Assembly: GCF_900215515.1 (NCBI RefSeq)
Contig: NZ_OBEI01000002.1
Span: forward strand, 248,001-312,000
DNA length: 64,000 nucleotides
Source: Persephonella hydrogeniphila
Lineage (GTDB): Bacteria; Aquificota; Aquificia; Aquificales; Hydrogenothermaceae
Direction: 5' to 3'
Within the stretch, counting starts at the first letter, position 1. Every line of letters begins with the position of its first letter. Made by a program: the position numbers and the translations under genes. The notes beneath the pieces were generated by a model. It saw only the letters and a program-made list of their open reading frames with translations, did no database searches and had not been told where the DNA came from. Shown in pieces: positions 44,819-53,584 of this stretch.

Positions 44819-47515
44819 TCATTCATTTAACTGTGAATTTAATAAACCTATGTCTTTTCCTATGTTTCTTTTGGATAATCCTTCTAAAACTTTTCTTTGA
44901 GCTTCTGGAGTCCAATATATTTTTAACTTTTCTTTAGCCCTTGTTATTGCAGTATAGAAAATATTATGTGTTATAAGCTCATCAACTTCACTTGAAATAA
45001 CAACTTTCACGGAATCGTACTCTAAACCTTGAGCTTTATGAATAGAAACAGCGTAAGCAATTTGAAAAGGAATTACATCACTTGGACTTTCATTATCCTC
45101 ATCTGTACTTTTATGTTTATTAACACTAAACCTTATCATTGAATGTCCATTTTTCAAATTTTCTAACAATTCACATTCATTTTTATCTATATCTATTTCG
45201 TTAATACTTTTGTATACTTCAATATCAAATTGAATTTTGTTCTCAAATTTTTTAATTTCAATAATTTTACCTTTCAAGTTATTATAAATAGCAGCCCCAA
45301 ATCTTTTTGTTTCATTAAACAAAATTGGATCTCCAACTTTAAATACTTGATCTCCCCAATAGTAAGGAGGATTTTTATTATTTGCTTGTAAAAAACTATT
45401 AATATTATTTACTCCATAAAAACCATCATAATTTAAAACTAAAACTATTTCGTCTTCATATTCATTTCTCTCAAAAATTGAGTTATCTAATTTGGCAGTA
45501 TAGTCATTCTTTTCTAAATACTCATCTATATCTTCATGTAAATTTCTCACTTTATTCCATAATTCAAGTAATTTTTTGTTCTTTGTGCGGTAAGGTTTAG
45601 TTAATTCAACTATTGAATCTTTAGGAATGAAATTTTTTAGGATACTAAACCAATTTCCAAATCTAATTGCTTCTATTTGATATGTATCACCTACTAATAC
45701 CAATAATTTGAATTTTGCTTTACTTAAAATTTTTGCCATATCATTATTACTAACTGTGCTACATTCATCAATTATTAGTAAATCATAATCATTTGTTTGT
45801 GCATTTGATAGAAACTTCGCTATTGTTTTGAATTCAGAATTTGAAGCCTGAACTTTTCTTTTTAAATTGTCAACTGCTGGATTGGTTTGGGCTAAGTAAA
45901 GTTTCTGATTACTATTAAAAAATTGAGATATATGATTTATCAAGGTTGATTTACCTGTTCCTGCTGCTCCAAAAATAATTGCCACATGCGATTGTTTGAA
46001 AATTTTTCTTATAATATCTTTCTTTTCATCACAATCTATTATAGATGGGTTTTCTTTTAACCAATAATCAACAGATTCTTTATAGCCTTTTATGCCAGAT
46101 TTAGATAGTTCTTTGATGTTATTTATAATTTCAATTGTATCTGATTCGTATTCCGCAATATAAATAAAATCTTTGTAAGTTTTTATACTTCTTCTCTCCC
46201 TATGTCCCTCGTATAATAAGTTGTTATATCTTTCTAATAATTTATCTATATTTTCGAAGCCATATATATCATCTTTTTTGGTATATAACTCTCCTTTTAT
46301 TTCCGTATTGTTTTTAATAATTCTTGCTAAAAATTCATGTTCTCTATCCTTGAAATCTAAACATTCAAATAAGTCTTTTAAACTTGGATTATGATCTATT
46401 AAAGAACTACAAAACGGCATTTGATCAAATGGAATACAACCCCATTTTAATTTCAATTCAGGCCAATAGGAACATAAACCTTGCTTATCATATTGCTGTT
46501 TAATTATTTTGTTTCTAAGATTATATAGTAAATATCTTAGAACATTACTTCCACGTGAATCATTTTTAATTATTTTATGGCATTTATCTAAAACATTGAA
46601 AAAGTCTTTTGTTTTAGCTTTTTCAATTAATTTATTTTTAATAGTTTCGTAATTCTTTGAAATAATTAAATCAACTAAGTTATAGTTGGTTTTAGTTAAA
46701 AATTTCATTAGAGTTTTATATTCGTTATGACCACTTGAAATTTTTGTGTTAATACCCAAAATACGAGCAAAATTATTTAACTCACATGGACGTATAGAAG
46801 TTCCCCAATTTTCAATTACTTTAATTGGCATATTTTTACCAAAGATATTTATAAAATCCTTTCTTATCCAAAGTTTTATGGCGTAATTATCTGGAATATC
46901 ATGTTTTGTAAATGCTATTAACCTATCAAATTTACTGACATTGTCACTTGCTCTGGTAAATGTTACTTCATAATAAACTTTATTATCTACAAAAAACGGC
47001 TTTATTTTTTGAATATAATATCTATCAGAGTAAGTATTTTCCTTTTCCGTTTTATTTTCCATTTTTTCAATTATTTTTTCATAATACTCTTGGGTAGTTT
47101 TGTCTATATCTAAAGGAAACTTATTAATGTTTTTTAGTACTTCTAAGTCATAGTTTTCCTTAAGAAAATTTTTTAATTGCAGTAAATATTGGTAATACTT
47201 TAGCATCAAACGTTCTGCTGAGTCTTCATCAATTGTATAGTGAGAAGCAGCAATCTGTAAAAAGCTATGAAATTTACTTAGAAATCTATATTGACCTTTC
47301 GATTTTATAAAACTTAGAGCTCTCTGTATATTCTCAAAAGAATTATCTATATCATTTCCATCACTATCAATTAGTAATGCTGTATGTTCAACAAAATCTC
47401 TTAATTTTTTTAAAATATTTTGTGAATAAAACCCTCTTTCTTCATAAGTAATTCTTTCTATATTTTTTTCAATGTTTTTGTTGATAGTTAAAAGCTTTTT
47501 TTTAATTTTTTCCAC
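44819..47515 (-). CDS. SF1 (RecD/Dna2-like) helicase with large N-terminal domain
   Basis: The 898-residue protein has the SF1B helicase set in its C-terminal 370 residues: FGAAGTGKSTLIN (Walker A, about 530), LLIIDECSTVS (Walker B), LVGDTYQIEAI (motif III), KPYRTKNKKL (IV), AYAVSIHKAQGLEYDSVKV (V) and FYTAITRAKEKL (VI). The first 500 residues are unrecognised and helical, starting with YEERGFYSQNILKKLRDFVEH. Such stand-alone helicases occur in defence islands, and this one sits beside the type I system. The start is GTG with AGGAG. Function in phage defence is inference. Confidence 0.8.
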   Translation of the reverse strand: MEKIKKKLLTINKNIEKNIERITYEERGFYSQNILKKLRDFVEHTALLIDSDGNDIDNSFENIQRALSFIKSKGQYRFLSKFHSFLQIAASHYTIDEDSAERLMLKYYQYLLQLKNFLKENYDLEVLKNINKFPLDIDKTTQEYYEKIIEKMENKTEKENTYSDRYYIQKIKPFFVDNKVYYEVTFTRASDNVSKFDRLIAFTKHDIPDNYAIKLWIRKDFINIFGKNMPIKVIENWGTSIRPCELNNFARILGINTKISSGHNEYKTLMKFLTKTNYNLVDLIISKNYETIKNKLIEKAKTKDFFNVLDKCHKIIKNDSRGSNVLRYLLYNLRNKIIKQQYDKQGLCSYWPELKLKWGCIPFDQMPFCSSLIDHNPSLKDLFECLDFKDREHEFLARIIKNNTEIKGELYTKKDDIYGFENIDKLLERYNNLLYEGHRERRSIKTYKDFIYIAEYESDTIEIINNIKELSKSGIKGYKESVDYWLKENPSIIDCDEKKDIIRKIFKQSHVAIIFGAAGTGKSTLINHISQFFNSNQKLYLAQTNPAVDNLKRKVQASNSEFKTIAKFLSNAQTNDYDLLIIDECSTVSNNDMAKILSKAKFKLLVLVGDTYQIEAIRFGNWFSILKNFIPKDSIVELTKPYRTKNKKLLELWNKVRNLHEDIDEYLEKNDYTAKLDNSIFERNEYEDEIVLVLNYDGFYGVNNINSFLQANNKNPPYYWGDQVFKVGDPILFNETKRFGAAIYNNLKGKIIEIKKFENKIQFDIEVYKSINEIDIDKNECELLENLKNGHSMIRFSVNKHKSTDEDNESPSDVIPFQIAYAVSIHKAQGLEYDSVKVVISSEVDELITHNIFYTAITRAKEKLKIYWTPEAQRKVLEGLSKRNIGKDIGLLNSQLNE

Positions 47516-47978
47516 AGCTTACTCCTAAGTTTCCAGTTAATTTATTAAAAAGATTTGGTAGTAAGCCACGATTAAGAAAAGTTTTGTAACTGTAGAGAAT
47601 TTACTTGAACTTACATTGAACATTTCAGCCCTCCCCCCTTAATTTTTAAAGGCAAAAATTATATTGTCATTTCTAATTATACTATCAAAAGTTAGTTGCG
47701 ACTATATACCAAAAAGCAGTTAAAAATAGACTATACCAGACCAACTTCCCTATAAACTTTATAACAAATTTAATTTTGGGATTAATTGCTTATCATTTTA
47801 GAGAAAATAAACTTAAAATTAATTTATTTTTAGATTGTAGGAAAGATATTTTTTAATAGCTTAATTATCGAACTGCCGTTAAATTAAAAACCTAATCTTT
47901 GTGTTGTTTTGTATAATATTTGGCAAAATTCTCTAATATTTTTACTTTTTTTCAAGCCTAAAAATAAGTAATTTTTAT
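47516..47978. other. AT-rich non-coding stretch at the island edge
   Basis: No gene, tRNA or repeat array could be recognised in these 463 bases between the helicase and hypE. It is AT-rich and contains a C/T-rich run (CCCTCCCCCC, near 47631). It probably marks the junction between the accessory block and the hydrogenase maturation genes. Confidence 0.4.
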
Positions 47979-48977
47979 CTAACAAATTCTCGGCAGTAGT
48001 TCTCCTGCAGGAGGTTCGAGAATCCTTTTTGAGCCGTAAGGGGATTTCAGGATCACCTTTCCTCTGTAATCTGAAATTGCTTTTCCTATTATCTGGGCGT
48101 CTTTACCGAGTTCATTACTTTTCATAATCTCCAATGCTTTTTCTGCATCTTCTTCCGGAACTGCCAATATAAGTTTTCCTTCATTTGCCAGCGAAAAAGG
48201 ATCAAGTCCCAGAAGCTCACACATTCCCTGAACTTCGTCTTTTAGAGGAATTTTTTCTTCTTCTATTTCTATTCCTATATTTGACTGCTCAGCCCATTCA
48301 TTTAGAACAGCCGACAGACCTCCCCTTGTTGGGTCTCTCATCGCTTTTATCAGTATCTCTGCATTTATCAGATCCTTGACGAGAGACCAGAGGGATGCAC
48401 AGTCTGAGGCTATATTTCCCTCAAGCTCTATTCCTTCTCTTTGAGCCATAATGCATGCCCCGTGGTCTCCAATGGTTCCTGAAACAAGAATAACATCTCT
48501 TTCTCTTACGTTATGGGCAGAAATTCCTTCATAAACAATTTCTCCTATCCCAGTTGTGTTTATAAATATTTTATCTGCTGAACCTTTTGGGACAACTTTG
48601 GTGTCTCCTGTAACGATCTGAACTCCTGATTTTTTTGTTTCTTCTGCCATTGAAGAAACAATTTTTTCTAAATCTTCAAACGGTAGACCTTCCTCTATTA
48701 TGAATGAACAGCTCATATAAAGTGGTTTAGCTCCCATCATAGAAAGGTCGTTTACTGTTCCTGCAACAGCAAGTTTTCCTATATCTCCTCCTTTAAAAAA
48801 TATAGGTGAAACTGTGAAACTGTCGGTTGTAAATGCAAGTTTTGAACCTGTTTCAAGAACTGCTGCATCTTCCATTTTTTCTAATATAGGATTTGAAAAG
48901 TATTTGAAAAATAACTCTTTGATCAACTTTTGTGTTTCTTCTCCTCCACCACCGTGGGATAAAAGAATCTGTTTCAT
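47979..48977 (-). CDS. hypE: HypE, hydrogenase maturation dehydratase
   Basis: HypE dehydrates the thiocarbamate placed on its C-terminal cysteine by HypF to thiocyanate, giving the cyanide ligands. The 332-residue PurM-like protein starts ILLSHGGGGEETQKLI, has DPTRGGLSAVLNEWA and ends with the diagnostic LPRIC. An AGAGGTTAG site precedes the ATG. A vapBC relic of about 230 bases lies between it and hypD, breaking what is usually a hypCDE run. Confidence 0.97.
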   Translation of the reverse strand: MKQILLSHGGGGEETQKLIKELFFKYFSNPILEKMEDAAVLETGSKLAFTTDSFTVSPIFFKGGDIGKLAVAGTVNDLSMMGAKPLYMSCSFIIEEGLPFEDLEKIVSSMAEETKKSGVQIVTGDTKVVPKGSADKIFINTTGIGEIVYEGISAHNVRERDVILVSGTIGDHGACIMAQREGIELEGNIASDCASLWSLVKDLINAEILIKAMRDPTRGGLSAVLNEWAEQSNIGIEIEEEKIPLKDEVQGMCELLGLDPFSLANEGKLILAVPEEDAEKALEIMKSNELGKDAQIIGKAISDYRGKVILKSPYGSKRILEPPAGELLPRIC

Positions 48978-48990
48978 TTTTCTAACCTCT

Positions 48991-49057
48991 TTATTCTTGA
49001 GATGGATTTATTATTCTTAGTTTATTTTCAATCATTTGTATCTAGAAAAACTTTCAT
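48991..49057 (-). pseudogene. VapC toxin relic with large internal deletion
   Basis: The ATG at 49057 overlaps the antitoxin stop (TAATG), and the frame reads MKVFLDTN, the start of a PIN toxin. It then jumps, in another frame, to ENKLRIINPSQE and a TAA at 48991-48993, the usual PIN toxin end. About 100 codons of the middle are gone. Only 67 bases remain. Confidence 0.65.
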
Positions 49058-49222
49058 TATCTTTCTTCAGCCTCTTCTCTGCTAAATCTAAAGTTTTTAG
49101 TTTTAATTTTTATTGCAGACAAGCGTTCTTTTTTTTGTATACTTTTGAAGCAAAAACTCATAAAAATCTAATAGCTCTTTTCTTGCTTCTTCAGGAAGTT
49201 TGTCTAAATCTATTGTCTTCAT
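49057..49222 (-). pseudogene. VapB-like (DUF2281-type) antitoxin broken by a frameshift
   Basis: The ATG at 49222 has a GAGG site and reads MKTIDLDKLPEEARKELLDF, YEFLLQKYTKK. A run of A bases follows where the frame is lost. One base shift restores KERLSAIKIKTKNFRFSREE and a stop at 49057-49059. One indel in a homopolymer explains the break. Together with the vapC relic it is a dead module inserted between hypE and hypD. Confidence 0.65.
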
Positions 49223-49267
49223 TTATCAAACCTCAAAAGTTATATCTATAATAAAAGAGTTTTACTA

Positions 49268-50380
49268 TCAAGTTAGCTGTAGTTTTCCGTATCTGTAGTA
49301 AGCAGCACAGGCTCCTTCTGAAGATACCATGCAGGAACCAAGAGGATTTTGGGGTGTACAGGATTTCCCAAAAACTTTACACTCATATGGTTTTGCTATT
49401 CCTTTCAGAATATCCCCACAGATACACAGCTTGTGGTCATTTATAGGCTCATTCGGCAGTATATCAGCAAAAACTTTTTCAGCATCAAGTTCTGAGTATT
49501 TGTCTTTTAGTTTCAATGCCGAATACGGAATATCCCCAATTCCTCTCCATCTAAAGTTTTCCCTTGGCTCTAAATATCTGTTTATTATTTCCTGTGCTTT
49601 TGTATTTCCTTCCCATGTAACGGCTCTTCTGTACTGGTTTTCTACCTGAACCCTGTTTTCATTAAACTGTCTGACTATCCACAAAACACTTTCAACTATA
49701 TCTACAGGCTCAAAACCTGCTATGACTACAGGAGTTTTATAAAGATCTACAATCTCCTGATAGATCTTTGCTCCTGTTATAACAGAAACATGGGCAGGAC
49801 CTATAAAAGCATCAATTTTTGCTTCACCACTATCCATTATAGCTTTTATAGGAGGAGGAACCAGGACATGGTTTATATGGAAGTATACATTCTTTATTTT
49901 CTCTTTTATAACCTTTTCGATTAAAGCAGCAGTCATTGGAGTTGTTGTTTCAAAGCCTATGGCAAAATAAATCACATTTTTATCTAAATTTTCTTTGGCT
50001 ATCTTTAGAATATCAAAGGGAGCATAGAGCATTTTTACATTTTTTCCTTTTGCTCTTTCTTTTTGGAGTGAACTTTTTGAACCGGGAACTCTGATCATAT
50101 CCCCCAGAGTTGCGACTATATTTTTCTCATCCTGAGCAAGAGCTATAGCATGGTCTATCCTTTCCTTTGGCATTATGCATACAGGACATCCGGGTCCGTG
50201 TACAAAATTTATTTCAGGGGGAAGTATCTGATTAAGACCGTATTTCATTATAGTGTGTGTATGTCCCCCGCATACTTCCATTATATTAATAGGTTTTTTT
50301 ATCTCTTTTTCTATCTGTTTTGCAATAGCTTTTATTTTCCTTGGATCTCTAAAATCTTTTAGATAATCTACCTGAGGCAT
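49268..50380 (-). CDS. hypD: HypD, Fe-S maturation scaffold
   Basis: HypD with HypC assembles the Fe(CN)2CO unit of [NiFe] hydrogenase. The 370-residue protein has the family motifs IMEVCGGHTHTIMKYG, HGPGCPVCIMP, FAIGFETTTP and a C-terminal CICGDILKG with further cysteines for the 4Fe-4S cluster. It starts three bases after hypC, with the ribosome-binding site inside hypC. Confidence 0.97.
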   Translation of the reverse strand: MPQVDYLKDFRDPRKIKAIAKQIEKEIKKPINIMEVCGGHTHTIMKYGLNQILPPEINFVHGPGCPVCIMPKERIDHAIALAQDEKNIVATLGDMIRVPGSKSSLQKERAKGKNVKMLYAPFDILKIAKENLDKNVIYFAIGFETTTPMTAALIEKVIKEKIKNVYFHINHVLVPPPIKAIMDSGEAKIDAFIGPAHVSVITGAKIYQEIVDLYKTPVVIAGFEPVDIVESVLWIVRQFNENRVQVENQYRRAVTWEGNTKAQEIINRYLEPRENFRWRGIGDIPYSALKLKDKYSELDAEKVFADILPNEPINDHKLCICGDILKGIAKPYECKVFGKSCTPQNPLGSCMVSSEGACAAYYRYGKLQLT

Positions 50381-50382
50381 AT

Positions 50383-50622
50383 CTATTCTCCTTCCTCTTC
50401 TAACTTTCTTATTATCTCCTCGTACACTTTTAGACTCTCAAGGGCGTCTTCTTCTCTCATCTTTGTCATAGCATACCCTACATGAATGAGAACGTAATCT
50501 CCTACCTCAACAGGCTCAGGCATAAGGTCAAGGGATACCTTCCTTTTTACTCCCATTGTGTCTACTATCGCAAAGTTGTCAGGTAGTATCTCAACTATCT
50601 TTGATGGTATAGAAAGACACAT
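50383..50622 (-). CDS. hypC: HypC, hydrogenase maturation chaperone
   Basis: This is a 79-residue HypC/HupF-family protein with the essential N-terminal MCLSIP cysteine (exposed after Met removal) and a small beta barrel (VGDYVLIHVGYAMTKM). It binds HypD and delivers the iron unit to the large subunit. The start follows AGGAGG, nine bases after the HypF-like gene. Confidence 0.96.
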   Translation of the reverse strand: MCLSIPSKIVEILPDNFAIVDTMGVKRKVSLDLMPEPVEVGDYVLIHVGYAMTKMREEDALESLKVYEEIIRKLEEEGE

Positions 50623-50631
50623 CTTTACCTC

Positions 50632-52758
50632 CTAAACGAATATTCCTCCAAACGCTATATTTACATTATCAACAGGAAGTCTTCTGTTTATATAATAGTT
50701 GCTGTTTTTAGAAAAACTGCTGATCAGTTTTCCACCTATTAGCGGATCTGTTAAAAGATTTCCTGAAAGAATAGTACTATCTATTTTAAGCTTAGATAGG
50801 ATTAGGGATACTTCATTGATTATCCAGTCTGTAAACCCTTCAAAAACAGAAAAGGCAAGCATATCATCATCTGTATCTGCAAGTTTATAAGATAGAGCAC
50901 TCTGTATAATTTTTACCCAGTCTAGAAAAAACTCCCCGTTTTCTTCCTGCAGGTAGTAATCAATCCTCACACCTTTTTTCCCTTTAAAATTAATAGCTTT
51001 TTCTCTTATATAAAGGTATGGTTCTGTGTGAAAAGATATATCTTTGTGCGGGAAAATTCCTGTAAGAATAGAAATAGCATTGAAAATTGCGGTTATATTT
51101 GAAGATAGTCTGTACTCTCCTTCAGGCTCTTCAGGTTTAAAATCTGTAAATCTGCTGCAAAATTTATCTATGAGTCTTTTTCCTTCTTCAGATGATTTTT
51201 TTATCTGGGAGAGTATATAGTTTACAGTTCTATAAAAATCTTCGTATATCCTCAGAGGTTTTATTTTTATTAACGGGGATAATGGTTTCGTTTTTTGTTT
51301 TACGGCTATCAGGTTATTATCAGAATCGTGTGAAAAATATATACCGACAAAAGATTCGTCTAATATACTGTTTTCGGCAGCTACAGACAGTATAGCTCCC
51401 TGATAGTCTTCAAATTTTCTTTTGGTCTCAGATGGTATATTTATATTTTCATACTCTGAATAATTGAAACTGTTTATACTGTCTACAAAATCATTCAGCT
51501 GGTTTATTATTTTCTCTTTTCTGTCTATCAGATACTCACCATTTCCAAGGTCTAAAGCTGCATAACTGCCGTGTATAGAAAGATTTCCTGTTGATTTTGA
51601 TTTTATGATGTTTGGTAAAACCCCTTTTTCTCCATCTTCTATTATTGTGTACCTGTCAATTATTATTAAATTCATATCTTTTTGTTTGTTTATTACAGGA
51701 AGATCTGCATTTAGCTCAAATTCTGTAATTGTCTTCTGATATTCCTCTGTTATATTTTCAATAAGCAGGTACTCTATATCTTCTTCTCTTAGGGTTGCAG
51801 ATAGTAGAAGCAAGATAGGGTCGTCAGGAAGCTTTGCTTTTATAAAATCAAACTCTGACACAAAACTTTTTTCTATAAAACTGTCAGAGGGTTTGAGGTA
51901 TACAACAGGTTTTTCCTGAGAACCTAAAGCTCTAAATTCATATTGAGATAAGATCAGGTATTTTTCAAGGGCTCCAAAATGTGTAAACATAACTGTTAAA
52001 GGTTTCCTTCCCATATTTAAAATCTCTCTTACTTTTTGTGAGTTTTCCTCGTTTATGATTCCAATAACTTTTTCTCCGTTAGATGTATAAATCCTCAGAA
52101 GATTTCCTTTCTTTATAATGCCTGCTGCAGTGTTGATCGCTCCTACTGTTTTTTCGCTGTCAAAGCCGTACCTCTCGTTTTCTCCTTTTTTAAGATAAAC
52201 AGGGGTTAAGCATCTGTGACATGATATAAGAGGATATCTGTATCTACGGCTTTTTTTGTTTTCATACTCTTTTTTACATTCTTCACATGGCTGGAAAAAT
52301 TTAAAAACGGTTTTTTCCCTTTTGAAAGGATACTCATAAAGGTATGAGTAATGATTTCCACAGTAGTTACAGGATATAAAAGGAAAGTAAAATCTCCTAT
52401 TTTTACTGTCAAAAAGTTCTTTTAAGCACTCAGGGCATATAGATAAGTTCTGGGGCAGTATGTTTATCTCTCCTTTTATCTGGAATTTATCTGTGGATGG
52501 TGGGATACTTTCTATCACCTGTGTTGAAGCATCTGACATGAATATAGAGTAAGGTAGTTTTTCTCCTAATTCTTTTGAGAATTCCTGTATGTTTTCCAGA
52601 GAGCCCGATACTATAATCTCAATCTGGTCTCCTTTTCTCTCTAAAAACCCTTCTATTCTGTGTTTATCTGCTATATGCTTTATAAACTCAAGGAGTATAT
52701 CATTACCACTCAAATAATCAAAGCTTATTTTAAGACCTATTCTGTTGTCTGTTATCAT
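50632..52758 (-). CDS. HypF-like paralog lacking catalytic motifs
   Basis: The protein of about 708 residues keeps the HypF layout but not its active sites. The N-terminal acylphosphatase-like domain lacks the VQGVGFRPF loop (SFDYLSGNDILL instead). Zinc fingers are kept (CPECLKELF, CNYCGNHYS, CEECKKEYE, CHRCLTPVY). The YrdC-like part has INTAAGIIKKGNLL in place of KGIGGFHL, keeping NMGRKPLTVMF. The Kae1-like part shows ALDLGNGEYLI but no HHxAH, and ends ILSGNLLTDPLIGGKL. I chose ATG 52758 (AGAGGA upstream), overlapping the protease gene by 29 bases. A complete HypF is encoded at 21501-23747, so this may be a structural or target-specific maturation factor. Confidence 0.8.
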   Translation of the reverse strand: MITDNRIGLKISFDYLSGNDILLEFIKHIADKHRIEGFLERKGDQIEIIVSGSLENIQEFSKELGEKLPYSIFMSDASTQVIESIPPSTDKFQIKGEINILPQNLSICPECLKELFDSKNRRFYFPFISCNYCGNHYSYLYEYPFKREKTVFKFFQPCEECKKEYENKKSRRYRYPLISCHRCLTPVYLKKGENERYGFDSEKTVGAINTAAGIIKKGNLLRIYTSNGEKVIGIINEENSQKVREILNMGRKPLTVMFTHFGALEKYLILSQYEFRALGSQEKPVVYLKPSDSFIEKSFVSEFDFIKAKLPDDPILLLLSATLREEDIEYLLIENITEEYQKTITEFELNADLPVINKQKDMNLIIIDRYTIIEDGEKGVLPNIIKSKSTGNLSIHGSYAALDLGNGEYLIDRKEKIINQLNDFVDSINSFNYSEYENINIPSETKRKFEDYQGAILSVAAENSILDESFVGIYFSHDSDNNLIAVKQKTKPLSPLIKIKPLRIYEDFYRTVNYILSQIKKSSEEGKRLIDKFCSRFTDFKPEEPEGEYRLSSNITAIFNAISILTGIFPHKDISFHTEPYLYIREKAINFKGKKGVRIDYYLQEENGEFFLDWVKIIQSALSYKLADTDDDMLAFSVFEGFTDWIINEVSLILSKLKIDSTILSGNLLTDPLIGGKLISSFSKNSNYYINRRLPVDNVNIAFGGIFV

Positions 52759-53317
52759 TCCAGATCCTCTTTTCTGATAGTTTTCCGTTGTAAGAGCCAA
52801 AATGTTTCATTACGACTTCTTCTACAGAGAGGTCGTTTATCTTTTTGTATTTTATACCTATCCTGTCTAATTCCTTTAAAATCTGGGATATTACTGTCAG
52901 GAATGGTGTTTTTTCAAGTGTTCCGGTAAGTCCTATCTCTGATATATCTATTCTTTCAGGAACCACACCTATTATCACTGTATCTGCCATCTTTCCTGTA
53001 AGAGGAGTAAGCTCTATCATCTGAAGAACTTCAACCTCGTGGGCTGTCTGGTGGTAGGAAGCAAGACCTGAGAGCTGTTCAGGAGTAAGTCTATAAACAG
53101 AACCTGCTTTGTCATTAACAGATATCGTATCAATCAGTATTATATGGTCGTAATCATGGAGGTATCCCATCAATCCAAATCCGAGAGTCCCTGCGTCTAT
53201 AAGGTCTATGTCTGGTTCGAATATATAATTTTCCTGAAGATATTTTACAGTGAAAACTCCTATTCCTTCATCTTTAAAAAGAATATTTCCTACACCTACA
53301 ATGCCGATTTTTCTCAT
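52730..53317 (-). CDS. hupD: Hydrogenase maturation endopeptidase (HyaD/HupD family)
   Basis: The 195-residue protease removes the C-terminal peptide of the large subunit after nickel insertion. It has the motifs GIVGVGNILFKDEGIG (nickel-ligand Glu) and DLIDAGTLGFGLM (Asp), and a later HEVEVLQM (His). It is first in the protease-hypF-like-hypC-hypD run. The likely client is the uptake hydrogenase large subunit at 54290-56050, since the second hydrogenase needs no processing. Confidence 0.93.
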   Translation of the reverse strand: MRKIGIVGVGNILFKDEGIGVFTVKYLQENYIFEPDIDLIDAGTLGFGLMGYLHDYDHIILIDTISVNDKAGSVYRLTPEQLSGLASYHQTAHEVEVLQMIELTPLTGKMADTVIIGVVPERIDISEIGLTGTLEKTPFLTVISQILKELDRIGIKYKKINDLSVEEVVMKHFGSYNGKLSEKRIWNDNRQQNRS

Positions 53318-53369
53318 ATTTTTCTCCTCAAAGATACTGTTAAATATAAAAAAGTTTCTGGAGGAGAAG

Positions 53370-53567
53370 ATGGAAGAGATTGAAGTCTGTGTATGTAAAA
53401 GGATAACACTCTCTGAACTACTTCAGGCATTAGAAGAAGAAAATATAGATGATATCCAGACTTTGATAGAAAAAACAGGGGCAGGAACAGTATGTAAAAT
53501 GTGTATCTCTCCAGAAGAAGACCCGTATGGAGAGAGAGATATACACCTTTCTGAACTTGTAAAATAA
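53370..53567 (+). CDS. Bfd-like [2Fe-2S] ferredoxin-type small protein
   Basis: This is a 65-residue protein with the Fer2_BFD cysteine pattern: VCVCKRITLSELLQAL, then EKTGAGTVCKMC, i.e. CxC with a later CxxC and a conserved TGAGT. BFD domains hold a [2Fe-2S] cluster and serve as electron carriers or cluster donors. GGAGGAG precedes the ATG. It is divergent from the protease gene (52 bases between starts) and convergent to the cytochrome b gene, ending in a shared terminator. Confidence 0.8.
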   Translation: MEEIEVCVCKRITLSELLQALEEENIDDIQTLIEKTGAGTVCKMCISPEEDPYGERDIHLSELVK

Positions 53568-53583
53568 GGGGGAGGAGCCCCCT
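53567..53583. terminator. Bidirectional terminator between Bfd-like and cytochrome b genes
   Basis: AGGGGG (53567-53572), loop AGGAG and CCCCCT (53578-53583) form a stem; A- and T-rich bases on both sides (AAAAT before, ATTATTTT after) would let it end transcription from both convergent genes. Confidence 0.6.
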
Positions 53584-53584
53584 A

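Noticed and set aside
32262-47515. A CRISPR array or cas genes in the defence block
   Set aside because: No regularly spaced repeats and no Cas motifs were seen.
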